A stretch of 64,000 nt of DNA from Larimichthys crocea (lineage: Eukaryota > Chordata > Actinopteri > Sciaenidae): NCBI RefSeq assembly GCF_000972845.2, contig NC_040027.1, positions 7,678,632 through 7,742,631 on the forward strand. Direction: 5' to 3'. Numbering within the stretch: the stretch's first letter is position 1; every line of letters starts with the position of its first letter. Made by a program: the position numbers and the translations under genes. Positions 23,041-35,700 of the stretch are shown piece after piece. Below the pieces are notes generated by a model. The model worked only from the letters and a program-made list of their open reading frames with translations. It had not been told where the DNA came from and ran no database searches.

Positions 23041-24743
23041 AGTTTACAGACACACAAAAAGAAAATGAACCTCTGTGTGTGTTTGAGAGCTTGCTTGTCT
23101 TCATTCACTGAACAGATGACACACACACACACACTCACATTAGCATACTATTAGCATTTGTTTTGGAGGGAAAAGAACTGAAATCCTCTGCTGGAAGATA
23201 AAACAGAGCTGGAGATGAAAGCAGAGTGCTGCTGCTGCATCTTTATTAAAAGCAGTGAGAGACGCACGAGAGCTTAAAACAAGAAGATCAGAACCACGTT
23301 CAGGTGAATCAGGACAGACAGAGAGTGAACAGGAGGTTTCGTCTTCACTTCCTCCCTGCACTGACACAGAGCAGCTTTAAATGGTCAAAATAGTTAAATT
23401 ATATTTTAATGTATCTGAATTATTGCTACTTTCATCAAAACATGAGAGACACTCTTCTCTGCAACATGTTCATCAATTCAAACAGGCGTATAAACAGATC
23501 CCAGGTCAGGCCTCGGCCTCGTTGACCCTCTCGTCATCCACCGCTCTGCAGGGAGCAGGCACTTAAAGATACACGAGAACATGCTGAATAATTAGTGCGC
23601 TCTTACAGAGCTCGATATCAGAGGACAGACACAATGCTGATCACACCTGTGAACTGACACTGAGTCCTGGTTTGTTTGCTGTTGGCACTTTGGAGATAAG
23701 ATGCCTCTGATTAATCAGGTGAATTCTGAGTGTGTGCAGGAGAATGTGTACAAAGTGTTACGTGATTCATTTAAAGCTTCCCACTACCACACACGTCTGG
23801 ACTTTTATTCTTTGCTTATTTAGCACAAAGACTTGATGGAGATGTTTAATGTTTGTAGAGCAATGTCCACACTTTGCTGTGACCCGCAGTGTTGGCATCG
23901 AAAAAGACTGTCGTCTTGTTTTCCATCATGTGTTTTCACATCGTGTCCGGTGTACAAGCTTAAAATGGATTTTATAGAAACCAGCTGAACCGGCGTTTGT
24001 GGTTCCTGGATAATAAAGCTCTTAAAAATATTATTTCACCAAAGTAGCCCAAGAAAGAAAGACGAGTGGATGGATTTAGTCTTTAAATGATTCTTCTCTT
24101 CAGCCTGGTACAGAATCACAGAAATATCTTCTTTCATTTGGAATTGTGTCTCTCAGGTCATTGTTCTGTTGTAGGACATTGATTTTGCAGCCAAGACATA
24201 GGTATCATATTTTTATAACAATATTCTTAGGATGTGTAAATAATACTGTAGATTTAAATCTAAATTAACATCTAAAGTTTTTGTAGTTTTGGACAATCCC
24301 ATAAAATCTGAATCCTTCCACAGTCTGTGCAGCGAAACAAGACTTTTATTTTGAAACATTTGCAGGAAATGGACTCTCACTCAAGAGGTCGCTGAATCAT
24401 GTGACACAGTATTATTTACTTCACATGAAGATAGTCCATCGTCACATTTTATTTTACCAAACGTTCACGTAACATTTGTGGAACGTTTTCACTGACACGG
24501 TTTGGATCGCATGGTTTTGGGTGTGGTGTGTTCATGGCCTCACAGACGCCTCCTGGCAGTTGTTGTCGAGTTAAAAGCACAAATGATGTAAAGATGAAAC
24601 CAGTAAACACTCAGTGTTTGTTCCAGAGAGTGTGATGATGACTCACGACGAAGGCTGGACTCTCTCAGAGGGGATGGTGAACAGAAACAGCACAGTGTGT
24701 GTGCTTATCTCCTTCCTGCATATCGACATGATGTCTGCCCTGC

Positions 24744-24787
<44 letters not shown>

Positions 24788-24965
24788 CTTCATCTTGCTG
24801 CAGGCTGTCAGTTGTCCTTGTCATGAGCATGATTCATAGCTAAAGTAAGAAGCTGTGTTCCTGCTCTGACTTCACCTGCTGAGACACAGCAGGACACGCC
24901 CCCATCTCACCCCACCTACAGTGTACTGTGTATATATAGACACACACACACACACACACACACAC
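23001..24965. other. intronic stretch with three microsatellites
   Basis: TG tract at 23001-23038, CA tracts at 24746-24785 and 24940-24965. The sequence between is unique-looking and non-coding. Confidence 0.55.
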
Positions 24966-26514
24966 TGTTTACACACTCTTTACATTCTTGAGACACTGTG
25001 TCTGTTTCTTCTTTTTCAGTCTGTGGATTTTTGCGGCGATGCTGAAGTAAAAAAAAAAATCTCTTCGATAACGTGACATTCACTCAAACTTTGCTTATAA
25101 TGAATAATTTTTTGGAGAAGTCTTGAGTTTGTAGGTCGGGTTAAACAAAGCTTTAAATCAGTCAGTCGTCTGTTTTAAAGAACAGCCAGGAGCAGAAAAC
25201 ATGTTTCCTCTCATCCTTCTGGTCGTATCATGCTGATAGTTTTGGTTCTGTTTATTCCCAGATCACGTTTTATTACCTGTGATACAGATTGCAGATGATC
25301 TATGAGATACAGACGATACATCAAATTTTGTTGTTACGGTTTAAAAACGCTGTTTTATATTTTGACTGAAGTTTTGTTCATTACCTTATTCGTCTTTCTT
25401 CGTCGTCTCGATGTCCTGCTGTGTGACGCTGCTCTGTCAATATATTGGATTAAAGAAATAATCCCACTGACATGTTCACATCATTTGTAAAGCAAAGATC
25501 ACTGAATGATTTTAAAATAGCTCACTGATCAGATCATTAGTAAACAGATACCGTCTCTTCTCTCGTACACGCTGCTTTAAGATAAGCTGACTTTGTCCTT
25601 CATGCTCAGATTAAGTTACAGAGTGTGTGTTGAATGCATTAAAACATAAAACCCTTCTCCCACATGGATGACACATTCCATGCATTTCTCTCTCTTATAA
25701 TCCTCTTAGTTTTAAGACATCTGTAGCAAACATTAAGACTTTAAATTACCTGGTTCTGACATGTTTCAGCCGAGCGCTCTCTCTTAGCCGTCGAGTCTCT
25801 TTGCTCTTTTTATTTCAGTATCTCTGAATTGTTGAGACCGTTTTCTTCATCCCCATTCTGACTCTGTCCTCTGTTCTCCGTCTTCACTTCACTCCGTCTC
25901 TCTGCTTTCATCTCCTGATCCTCTTTAAGTCGAGAAGGAGAGGCTTTAGCTTAAGAAGAGTCACTCAACGTGTTGGTGGAAGGCAGAGCAGAGCCGAGTC
26001 GAGCTGGCAGGAGAGGTCTGCTCGGCTCGGCACGGCTCGGCTCGATGACTGCAGTGTCCTTGTTTGAACTTGGACTCCGCAGCAGAGAGAGCGCTTCGAG
26101 TAATGAACAACTTCTCTTCAGTCTTTGAAATTCAACAGAATCTCCCCAACAGTTATGAGAGCACTGAAACCATCTGTGATAATTTAGTGGTGATCTCTAC
26201 TCTGAGCAGTTTGATGAATTGTGTGGAGGAGTCAGTTAGTATCACGGTCACGTTACAGAAGTTTATCAGGCCTGGGACAATATTTACTGTTATCTTTCAG
26301 GATCTTTACATATTTGCTGTTCCAGTATTTTGGTTTCGGCTTCTCTCTGACAAAAAGTCAATTCTAAACAGAGAATCTCTCTTTTCATATTCTTAATTTG
26401 AGAAAATAAATATTGAGGTCTGTAAAACAAGCAGTTTTTATTAGATTTATTTTCATTTGAATCTTTATTTGAACACAAAAGCCTCACTGACTCTTTTCAA
26501 GACAGTCCTGCCCT
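24966..26514. other. intronic stretch, nothing recognised
   Basis: AT-rich with no supported exon. A short tandem of CTCGGCTCGGCACGGCTCGG sits at about 26021-26045. The 110-codon frame at 26064-26396 has no recognisable motif and AT-rich codons typical of chance frames. Confidence 0.5.
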
Positions 26515-26555
26515 GGATGGATGGATGGATGGATGGATGGATGGATGGATGGATG

Positions 26556-26590
<35 letters not shown>
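26515..26590. repeat. compound (GGAT)n(GATA)n microsatellite
   Basis: Pure GGAT units to about 26558, then GATA units to 26590, directly followed on the plus strand by CTTTATTAATCCCCAAG. Read on the minus strand, this is a GGGGATTAATAAAG segment followed by an ATCT/ATCC tail, the layout of a retrotransposon 3' end in fish. The array probably started as that tail. Confidence 0.85.
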
Positions 26591-27041
26591 CTTTATTAAT
26601 CCCCAAGAAAGATATACATAGTGATGCAACAGGCTAATAATTTAAGGAAACAAGATCAGAACAAAACAAACTGAAATACAATTTCATAATCTTTAATTAA
26701 ATGCCTAATACATCATACGTAGTATTGTTTTTTAAAACCGCACAGGAGCTCAACCAAAACATAGAAATAAATAAGACTTTCACAGTACCTTCAGAGTTCA
26801 TATACTGAAATACAACACAAAGAGAAGAACTGGGATCATCTGACAGAACAGAGATATACAATTGAGTGTCGTCGGTGTACAGTGTTAGTTTAAGCTGTGA
26901 TAAATCATAGATGAAGACCCAGAGGAACTCCATAATCAATGCTGAGTGTCTGATACAGCCAAAAGGCGTGAATGAAACCAGGCGAGTGCCTCCCCTTAAG
27001 ATCACTGATGTTTTAAAGGTTAAATATGAAGTTTCAAACAT
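26591..27041 (-). pseudogene. LINE reverse-transcriptase remnant with a YTDD box
   Basis: The minus-strand frame at 27041-26697 contains LTLYTDDTQLYISV. It resembles the catalytic Y-A-D-D box context (YADDTQLYLS) of fish non-LTR reverse transcriptases, here with T for A, as known from other degraded copies. The residues just before it (DLSQLKLT) fit no intact fold that I can follow, and the frame closes after about 35 further residues, far short of a full domain. On the same strand the 3' side reaches GGGGATTAATAAAG and the ATCT tail within about 310 bp, so there is an internal deletion. Family (L2/CR1-like or other) is not assigned. Confidence 0.65.
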
Positions 27042-29532
27042 TTAAATAGACTCAAACTATTTTCTGTGTAAAGACCGAGCTCTCTGCTCTCCGTTGTTCT
27101 CAGAGACTCTCTGTGCTCCATGTCAAACTGTTGGCTTTGAGGAGAGCGACTGAAACGTCTGTTTTTCTCATCGAAGTCTGTGAATCAATGTTTTATTTCA
27201 TCCAGACCAGAGCTGGTGATTGTTGGAGCAGTGTAAACAATAGCTACATAAGACGGTTTGGGTGAGTTTCATTTTGTCCAGTGTGGAGTGTTTTCAGATG
27301 ATCTGCAGGATGTTTTTGGTCCATAGCACCCATTTGCTTCAGATCACCTATATAACCTTTAAAATGCCACAATCTTCAGAACACAGAACTCACATCTGAC
27401 GTCATGACATTAAAGTCATTACTGCTGAGTTATTAATCAATAGACTGAAAATTTAAATCATCTTTCACTCAGTCCCAGTTTTTTTGTTAGACTTTGTTGA
27501 TGCAGATAGTAAAAAACCTGGAATGTGTCCGCTGCTGAGATGTTTCCAAAACGTGAGCAGCATCTTGTTTCGTTTGTGAAGAGCAGAGAGGAAGCCGGGG
27601 AGGGTCACAGGTCTGACTTCCCATCTTACATCTCACACCTCGCCAGACAAGAGATTCGACAACTCTGATGAGATGGAAAACATTATGCAGGCGGAGGACT
27701 GAGGGGAAAAGAGCAACGCTGTGATGGACAGAATAAATAAATCAAGCCGGAGTGTAATAAGAAAACTCATACGGGGGGTAGAGGAGGCGAGAGAGAGAGA
27801 GGTGGAGGGAGACGGATGAAATTAGAGCTGGAGGTGAAGTGAACGGCCTCGTGTAGCTGCTGTCTGCTCTGTCAGAGGACGGACGGATCGTTTTCATATC
27901 TCCTCTTGCATATCTTAACCCAGGGAGAAGTCTCCGGATTTATTTTCTCACTTAAACAACCTGTGTGTGTTTTTACAGCGCACTGTTAATGTGTCAACAC
28001 TTCATCCACTCACAGAGAACATCTGTTAGACATTTCACAAAAAGTTAGAACGGGAGATGGACACACTTTTTTCTTGTGAGTAAGTCGTGACGTAGCGAAT
28101 GACCTCTTCTTCTACAGAATCGAACCGCTCATCTCATGAAGCAACGCCTCACGTCACGGTATAAAACGGAAACAAGCGTTCATTCAAATGATTCGAAATT
28201 CTCCTTAAATTTAATGATGTCTTTTCAAATGTTGCTGTTTTATTAATCTATATTGATACTCGATACTGCTTCTTGATACTGAAACTAATTTGAATGTTTT
28301 GTCTGTCATGTCACATAAATCATTTGTCGAGGAGCTTCCTGATGTTTCAGGACTGAGCAGTCAGGAACCTTCAGCACCGTCTCCACGTCTTGTAATCTGA
28401 ACTGTGAGGTTGGTTTCTGCTTTGCTGTGAATCTCGGTACGTTTTTAATACTGATCGGATTTGTCTGTTACATCAGAAAACATCAAGCACCAGAAGCTGG
28501 AATCAAATGTCAGATCTGTTAACGGATCATTTGATCAGATAGTTCATGATTTAATGATGCAGGAGTTTGATCTGAGCTCATGAATAAATAAACTCACTGT
28601 GATAAAAAGGTGTTCAAATGACTTTGACTGTGAAACTTTGGAAAGTCCTGTTTTCTTTTTTATGATCTCAGTCCTAATGTGCTCCTTAATTACAAGATTT
28701 AAATAGGCTAATAAATAATTGAAGCAGTCTCACATAGTAAAAGCTCTTCATACACGTTCAGGGGGATTGATTTCATAACAAACACTCCCATTTTGCAGCA
28801 TTAAGCTCACGTGCTGTTAACTGCAGCCCTCCGGGCTCTATCTGCTGCTCCTCTCTCCCCTCGTTTGTCATCGCCGCAACCTTTACGCTTTCTCCTCGCG
28901 GTGACAGACTTTAATTGGGTGAAAATGTGAGGAGTGTATTCAACAGAGCCGGAGCCCTCGAGTCACCGGTCAGCCGCTGAACCTGTAATTAACACCAGGC
29001 TCCTCTGCATATCTGCCAGCACATCGTCGTTATCTTCTCTGGTCTTTATTTCTTTTCAGCATATTTGTTCATTTTCCTCGTCGCTCACTTGTTCTGTCTC
29101 GACTCTTTCTTATTACCTGCTACCTTATTAGCAGCAAAAAGGCTTTTAGCCTCCCGGTGAAGCGTGGACGAGTCGGGCTTTGGATGGATGGAGTGTGCGT
29201 GTGTGGAAAATATTAACCTGGCTCCATTTCCAGCCCTGCAGATGTTCCAGTACTTTGCAGCTAATGGGAAGAAGTCAGGCGGGTTGTTCATTTTCTCTTT
29301 CAGCTGGACGATGTTCGGCTAATTACCTCCTGCCCACTCCTGACAGTCATCCACAGAAACACACATCAGAGCGTTCACTGCTTCATTTGCTTCCACTTGA
29401 TTTTTGACTGTATTGAGTTAATTACCCACCAATAGACACACACACACTTCCTCGTGCACGACGTCACCTCCTGCGGTGAGAATCCAGCATGACTGACTGC
29501 AGACAGCAATTAGGGACAGACCATGAGAAATT

Positions 29533-29534
<2 letters not shown>
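27042..29534. other. intronic stretch, possible conserved non-coding DNA
   Basis: No exon supported. The stretch 28765-28930 has little simple repeat and mixed GC content of the kind sometimes found in conserved elements, but this cannot be judged without alignment. Near 28245-28300 a TATTGATACTCGATACTGCT block resembles an old hAT-type fragment. Confidence 0.4.

Positions 29535-29590
<56 letters not shown>
29535..29590. repeat. (TG)n microsatellite, 28 units
   Basis: Uninterrupted dinucleotide tract, one of the two longest pure TG runs in the window. Confidence 0.95.
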
Positions 29591-29592
<2 letters not shown>

Positions 29593-31081
29593 TCAGAGAG
29601 AAAACAACGCACAACATCAGCCGAGCCTCCAGGCAACTAATTTCTCTGAAATAATTAGCCGGCATAAAGAGGTTTTATTTTCAGTCTTCTCTCAGACTCA
29701 AGTGGAAAGAAGAAATCTGCTCTTTGCCTTTTGAAGACTGCATGAATGCATTATGCAGAGAGTCGAGCTCGTCTGATCAATAGGCCAGAAGCTAATTATG
29801 AAACTGGATTTAGTTATGATGTCCATTGTCTCAAACTTTCTGTACCACGCACCACCATCATGACGGAGGAACCAGCTGAAGAATCAGAGCTTGTTGTCCT
29901 GATCCAGTTTGCAGGACAAGAACCGCTCGTTCCACCTACGTTAACTATCTTACCCTAACATCTGCTCGTAAACCAATCATGGATGTATAGACACACTACC
30001 TATATCGTGACTACGTATTAAGAATTATGGTTGCATACCACCAGTAGGACATGTACCACAGTTTATATGTAGGGATGGACTAACCGTACTGCATCAGTAT
30101 ACAGTATATCAGATTATCAGCGACTGGGCAAAACCTTCCTGCAAAAAAAGTATTAATAAAATAACATTTGAATCATTTTTGCACCAAATTCTGCTGTGTA
30201 GTATCAGATAAATATCAGTATCGATAAGCAGTATGTGTAATTACAGACCTAAACTCATGACATGACGTGAGGTTCGTGTCTGTTTTGTAACTCACCTGTG
30301 GGGGCGGAGCAGCAGTACACCTCCACAGTACATCAACACTTACTGAGATATTTCACTCTTCTTTTTCTCTCTGTGGTCCAAGACGTTGAACAGTCCCTGT
30401 TATCCTTCACTTTGCACTACAAAGACCTTTATTACACTGTGTGAGACACACACACACACACACATGCCCACGCATGCACTTTGCAGAGACATGGTGTCCT
30501 TGTCACTGTGGTAACTGTCACGAGTGTTGAGAATGTGTTTGTCGTCTCTCGGTGAGGTGATTCACTCACCTCTTTCTTCCTCTTCTGTTTCAGATCGATC
30601 ACTCCATCGAGCCTCAGCTGCTTGTTTTGATTAACTTTGGGAGTGTGTGTTTGTGTTCAGCAAGGCGAGCTTGGTGTGTGTGTGTGTGTGTGTGTCTCTG
30701 TGGGGATGAGATTTGGGAGTAATGCAGGCTTTATTTCTTCCCATACAGCAGATAAAAGCAGAGTGCAGATAAAATGTGTCTGTGGATCCCCACAGGCCTC
30801 AGCTTTGGTCTCAGCTCTGTTTACCCCAGCAGAGAACACACACATGTATGCACACACAGTGTTCACACAAACACGCTTCTTAGAGCTCAGCAGGTGTGTG
30901 AGGGTTTGATTAGGAGCTGTGTTTAGCTTCAGGATGTTTCATCCAGAATATTTAAGACCCGGCTCAGGTTTGTTTCATTACTGCGGGCCACATCTTCATG
31001 CTGCACACCTGCTGTGAATCCCATTGTGCTGCAGACATGGAGCATAGTTCACATCGCTGCTTTGGTTCCCATACCACAAAT

Positions 31082-31114
<33 letters not shown>

Positions 31115-31477
31115 TGTATGTGAGACATTTCTTTCAGTTAATTGATAGGAAGACAGTAAATAGTTCTCTGAGTGTCATTTGAAGTGTCTTTTTAAGATAT
31201 TCTGTCTGCTCTGATGTAAACCAGAGAGAAGCAGCTCATCGTCTCATTTGAGGAGCTGGAAGCTGAAAGTTGTGAGTCTTTCACGTTACCATGAGGATGC
31301 GACGTCGACCCGTATTCATGCGAGTGAGAATAGTTTCAATTACAGCTCTGTATGTGTGTGTGTATACAAATATACACATTTATATATACATACAAATCAT
31401 GAGGGTGAGGCCACAAATCAATTAATAATTAATTCTATTAAGATTAACTATATTTAGTGTGGCAAAGTCTCTAGGTC
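29591..31477. other. intronic stretch
   Basis: Unique-looking DNA at 29700-29830 includes ATGAATGCATTATGCAGA, an octamer-like near-palindrome. At 30072 a TAGGGATGGACTAACCGTAC segment resembles a hAT terminal sequence, but no second end or target duplication was found. (TG)n at 31084-31112. No exon. Confidence 0.45.
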
Positions 31478-31829
31478 CTGCTCCTCACTCCTCTCTCTGC
31501 TCCTCTCTCTGCTCCTCTCTCTGCTCCTCTCTTCACTCCTCACTCTGCTCCTCTCCTTGCATCTTTCCTCGCTCCTCTCTCTGCTCCTCTCTTTACTCCT
31601 CTCCCTGCTCCTCTCTCTGCTCCTCTCTTTGCTCCTCTCTTTGCTCCTCTCCTTGCATCTTTCCTTGCTCTCTGCTCCTTTCCTCACTCCTCTCCCTGCA
31701 TCACTCCCTGCTCCTCTCTTCACTCCTCTCTCTGCTCCTTTCCTCACTCCTCTCCCTGCATCACTCTCTGCTCCTCTCTTTACTCCTCTCTGCTCCTCTC
31801 CCTGCATCCCTCCCTGCTCCTCTCTCCTA
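31478..31829. repeat. polypyrimidine minisatellite (CTCCTCTCTCTG-type)
   Basis: About 350 bp, almost all C and T with scattered G and A, built of variants of CTGCTCCTCTCT and CTTTGCTCCTCTC. Longer blocks recur, for example TCCTCACTCCTCTCCCTGCA near 31681 and 31741, showing a roughly 60-bp higher-order period. The complementary strand is polypurine, so triplex (H-DNA) formation is possible. Overlapping Ser/Leu-rich and Arg/Glu/Ser-rich frames are by-products. Confidence 0.9.
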
Positions 31830-32562
31830 CAGTAAATTCATTCAGTAGCGCTGCACCTCTGCTGAATGAATTTAGGGGAAACCCTGCATGAGAGAGATAG
31901 TGGTATCGTCTGAAGATGACCTAATGCATCCATTGGTACCAGGAAGAAGTGAACAATGCTCCAAAGTGGCTGAATTGTGGCGAGGCGTTGTTTGACCTCT
32001 GACCTCTGACCTCAGTATGTTTGAATGAAAATGGTTGTGTGGGTTTCAGGAGTCTCCCCTGTGCAGACATGCCCACTTCATGATCTCATGTAGTTTACTT
32101 TGCACACTGAGGCCCCTAAACTATATCGAACGTCATAAATCGTGTCTGTGAAGCTACAAATGTGCTTCATGCAACAACGTCATGTCCTGGTGACGGGGCG
32201 TGGAGGCTGATATGGTCGGAGGTCTCCTCATCTCACGTGGCGTCCTCGGGTTTCCCATCAGCCACCTCTTTATCAGATTCAGATTTTAATTCATTTTCTT
32301 TGACTCTGTGTTTGTGCTGCGTTCCCTCATATTCCCCCCAGAACAATAAGTCCACGGTGGTGTGTGGTGATGGATGTTTGCTCCGAGGACTCTCAGAGAT
32401 GAACAAACACTTTGACTCTGTTTGTTTTTCATCAGCTGGCTTCACTTTGAGCGCTCTCGCTCGTTGAGATTAGTTTTCAGCTTCCAGGACAAACTTTTCA
32501 CTCTCATGATGCAGAATTCTTTTGTCTGTCTGAGGATGGTGTCCGTGACTGGACTGTCATGT

Positions 32563-32564
<2 letters not shown>
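31830..32564. other. intronic stretch
   Basis: No exon supported. A GTAAGT at 32561 lies against a TG tract but has no plausible coding exon in front of it. Confidence 0.5.
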
Positions 32565-32607
<43 letters not shown>

Positions 32608-32750
32608 CAATGAATTCAGGTAACCTGCAGAGTTTAAAAAACAAAACAAACTCATCTTTCTGCCTTTCTGCTTCAACTTCTCTCTCCATCCAAATCTTTC
32701 TATTTTCTTCCCGAGTAATTGAATCTCCAAATGAAACAGCAGGACGCACT

Positions 32751-32799
<49 letters not shown>

Positions 32800-32892
32800 T
32801 ATTGACACACTTCTGATTGATCTCCCGTCCTTCAATCCAGACTCAGTCAGACAGCTCTCAGTGTTTAGTGTTTTATTTATTAGACTGTATAC

Positions 32893-32952
<60 letters not shown>

Positions 32953-33123
32953 TTGATAAGCGGACCTGGCACTGTGTCTGAGCCATTGATTGACAGGTGG
33001 ACTGATTGCATGCAGGGATTGATTAGTGAGGTTTAGTGAGGCGGAACTTCCTCCTGTCAATCAGAAGTGGAACATGTCGTTTGTAATTACAGAGGATTTC
33101 ATTGACTGTTGCCTCAGTGTGTC

Positions 33124-33154
<31 letters not shown>
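32565..33154. repeat. cluster of four TG/CA microsatellites
   Basis: (TG)n 32565-32605, (CA)n 32754-32796, (CA)n 32894-32948 and (TG)n 33126-33154. The mixed orientation gives several potential inverted pairs within 600 bp. Confidence 0.95.
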
Positions 33155-33527
33155 TCATGTATTTTGTCGGCTTTTTAGAGCCCAATAAATAAAACCGTGA
33201 ACTGAACTAATTGGAAACGAAAGGCTTGATTTGCATTTGTCTTTTCTGCGTGTGTGTGTTTGTTTCTGATGTAGGATACATTTGGGGACTCATTTATGAG
33301 TCCAGTTAATTGGGGACCTCTCGTCCAATCAGGGACATAGCCGTGTCTTAAGTGGTTCAAGAGAACTTCTCGTTCTCTCTTGTACAAAAACAAAACTCAC
33401 ACTAACAGTTTTCATGAGGACTGATTATAGATCCATTGACTTATTTTAAATGGAGTTTGAAGTAAAAACTGGGGCGAGAGATGCAGCGAATGTGGACAAT
33501 AACACAGACTTAAAGATAGAACTAAAG

Positions 33528-33529
<2 letters not shown>
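33155..33529. other. intronic stretch, nothing recognised
   Basis: Unique-looking DNA of average composition, with no open frame that has splice sites and no known repeat motif. Confidence 0.5.
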
Positions 33530-33571
<42 letters not shown>

Positions 33572-33739
33572 GTTCTCACCCTGGGAGCTCTGGGTAATGA
33601 TATTTTGAACGCAGTGTGATTTTCTCATTTGCACTTTGAGAAGAGTGTTTGTGCATGTTTGGTATCTTACACAGAGAGCAGAGTGTGACAGCCACGCTAC
33701 ACACGAGGCGGCGGTGGTGGTAGGAAAACTATAAACACA

Positions 33740-33779
<40 letters not shown>
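33530..33779. repeat. (TG)n and (CA)n inverted pair
   Basis: (TG)n at 33530-33570 and (CA)n at 33735-33779, separated by about 165 bp in opposite sense. Confidence 0.95.
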
Positions 33780-33783
<4 letters not shown>

Positions 33784-33966
33784 GGCGCACACATTAAGAC
33801 CTGAAGGGACTTTGATCTGCAGCAGGTTTTCTGTCAGTGCAGCGATGTCTGGAGCTGTTTCTCCACCAGTTTATTGTAAAAGTGTCGCCAGTCGCTAAGA
33901 TCAGCTGAAATCCTGAAAGTCTCGCTTGTTGTCGGTTTTCTTTGACGGTGCTTCTGTTTTATTACC

Positions 33967-34265
33967 GTATGTTTAATCTGTTAATCTGTCGTCCATTTTC
34001 TGGATTAATCCATTAATAGTTCGGTCCATACAGCGTCAGAAGATCGTGAGAAATATTGATCATTGTCTAAGGTGACGAATTTTCCCTCGAATCCCTCACA
34101 TGTTTTGTTTTGTCCATATTCAGTTTAGGAAACTAGAGAATATTCACATCTGATTATTTTAAAAAATCAGCTCAAAATGATTCATTTTCATTGATTATCT
34201 TAATATTTGTTAATATTAGTTAGTCAACAACTAACTTATTAACCAGTGTACCACTGCAGCTCTAC
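33967..34265. mobile_element. hAT-like non-autonomous element, diverged
   Basis: The block order 'ATTAATCCATTAATAGTTCG', 'GTTTTGTTTTGTCCATATTC', 'GAATATTCACATCTGATTAT', 'TTAGTTAGTCAACAACTAAC' and the terminal CACTGCAGCTCTA matches a very common fish MITE that normally runs from TAGGGCTGCAAC to GTTGCAGCTCTA. Only the right end is recognisable. Other relatives lie at 34299-34438, 54583-54775, 56718-56931 and possibly 59600-59815. Confidence 0.7.
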
Positions 34266-34298
34266 TTTGTGTCTCAATATATAATTATATATATATTA

Positions 34299-34438
34299 TG
34301 GCTGCAGTTCATAAATATTGTCTTTAATCTACAGATTAATCACACCGTCATTAAACCCAAAGATGTTCAGTTTATTATCATAGAAGACACTGAAAAACTA
34401 CGACTCAGCCGATTATTGGATTTGTTGTTAATCGTGTA
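34299..34438. mobile_element. second hAT-like MITE fragment
   Basis: It starts TGGCTGCAGTTCATAAATAT and includes 'AAACCCAAAGATGTTCAGTT' and 'TTATTATCATAGAAGACACT', the internal part of the same MITE family as the neighbouring element. Having two family members within 40 bp suggests insertion into, or rearrangement of, an earlier copy. Confidence 0.6.
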
Positions 34439-34667
34439 AATCGTGACATTGTGATTAAACAACATAAAAAATTTCAGTATTTTTGTAGGATTTATGTGTA
34501 ACTAAAGTTTTAATAATTTTCTCCAAACACAGTGTTGGACACATTAAAGCCCAACATGACGCCCACATGAGGAGCCCACAGGGATTATTGACAGCTTGGT
34601 GGCTTATTTGGAAAGCTGCTGTACTTAGTTTTATTAGCACCCCCCCTCAAGCTTTTTGTCTTGTAAG

Positions 34668-34717
<50 letters not shown>

Positions 34718-35700
34718 TGAATGGTCGTTAATTAGGAAAGTGAGCTGTTGCCTCTCTAATGGAGCAGGGCAGGGACATTCTGTGCTGTGGTGATATATGG
34801 TTTTAAGTCTGAGTCGACCCACCGGTCTCCTCTGGTCTAAAACCTAATGTCCAACATCAATCACACTAACAGGGTTAGAGCACACACACCGCTGGCTCTC
34901 GGCCTCTCTCTCCTCTTTGTCTCTTTCTTTTGTCTTATGAAGCCTGCCTTGGCTTGCATACAGCCTCTGCTCAGCCAGGTGCCTTCCAATTTAGGTCAGC
35001 CTGTGTTATGGTTATAGTCCTGGACCGTAACAAGTCATTTAGAGCTCTAACTGCAGCCCTGGTTTCCAGCCACAGATCTGGGGTCGGTCAGATTCAGCAG
35101 ATATATGATCTCTATCGACCACATGAGTTCAGGAGAAGATCCCATTACTGCTTTTTTCTTCACGTACTGCTTCGTCTTCTCCTCCTTCCCCTCTCTGTGC
35201 ATTATGTTGCCAGCCATCCATCACACAATGCATCGATCTCTACTGGAGGTATTAATTATTAGAAGAATTGCCTGCCTGCTCTTTAGAGCCTCAGTGTGAG
35301 TGTGAGTACGTACACGTGACAGTGTGTTTTGTGTGTGTTTATTACCTCAAAAATGACCATAAAGTTTAATCACTGAACATTACAAGCGTTGCAGAGGTTT
35401 GTTTGTTGTTTTGGACTTCATTACAGAATATTTCATGCGTCCTTTTGACCCTGTTTACACCTGGCTTCACTAATAAACTTTTATTTCACCTTTCATAACA
35501 TGTAATGCACCTGAGGATCATAAGGATAAAGTAAATAATTGTAAGATATAAAAAGCAGCATGAGAAATATCAAATAGAAACAATGATGTAAGGAAAATGT
35601 GGAGGTAATTAAAAAAAGATCATCAAAACATGATTTTGAGCTTTTTTGATGAAGTCAAGGCCTTTTAATTTATAGAGCATAGAGTATATACGTGGACAAG
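34439..35700. other. intronic stretch
   Basis: (CA)n at 34672-34714. The segment 34860-35300 is unique-looking and carries a 110-codon frame without a recognisable domain. An exon could not be supported. Confidence 0.45.

Noticed and set aside
31454..31848. Arg/Glu/Ser-rich and Ser/Leu-rich frames
   Set aside because: They are translations of the polypyrimidine minisatellite on its two strands.
32422..32613. Possible exon ending at GTAAGT 32561
   Set aside because: The preceding frame is not protein-like, and the donor runs directly into a TG tract, which would give such a motif by chance.
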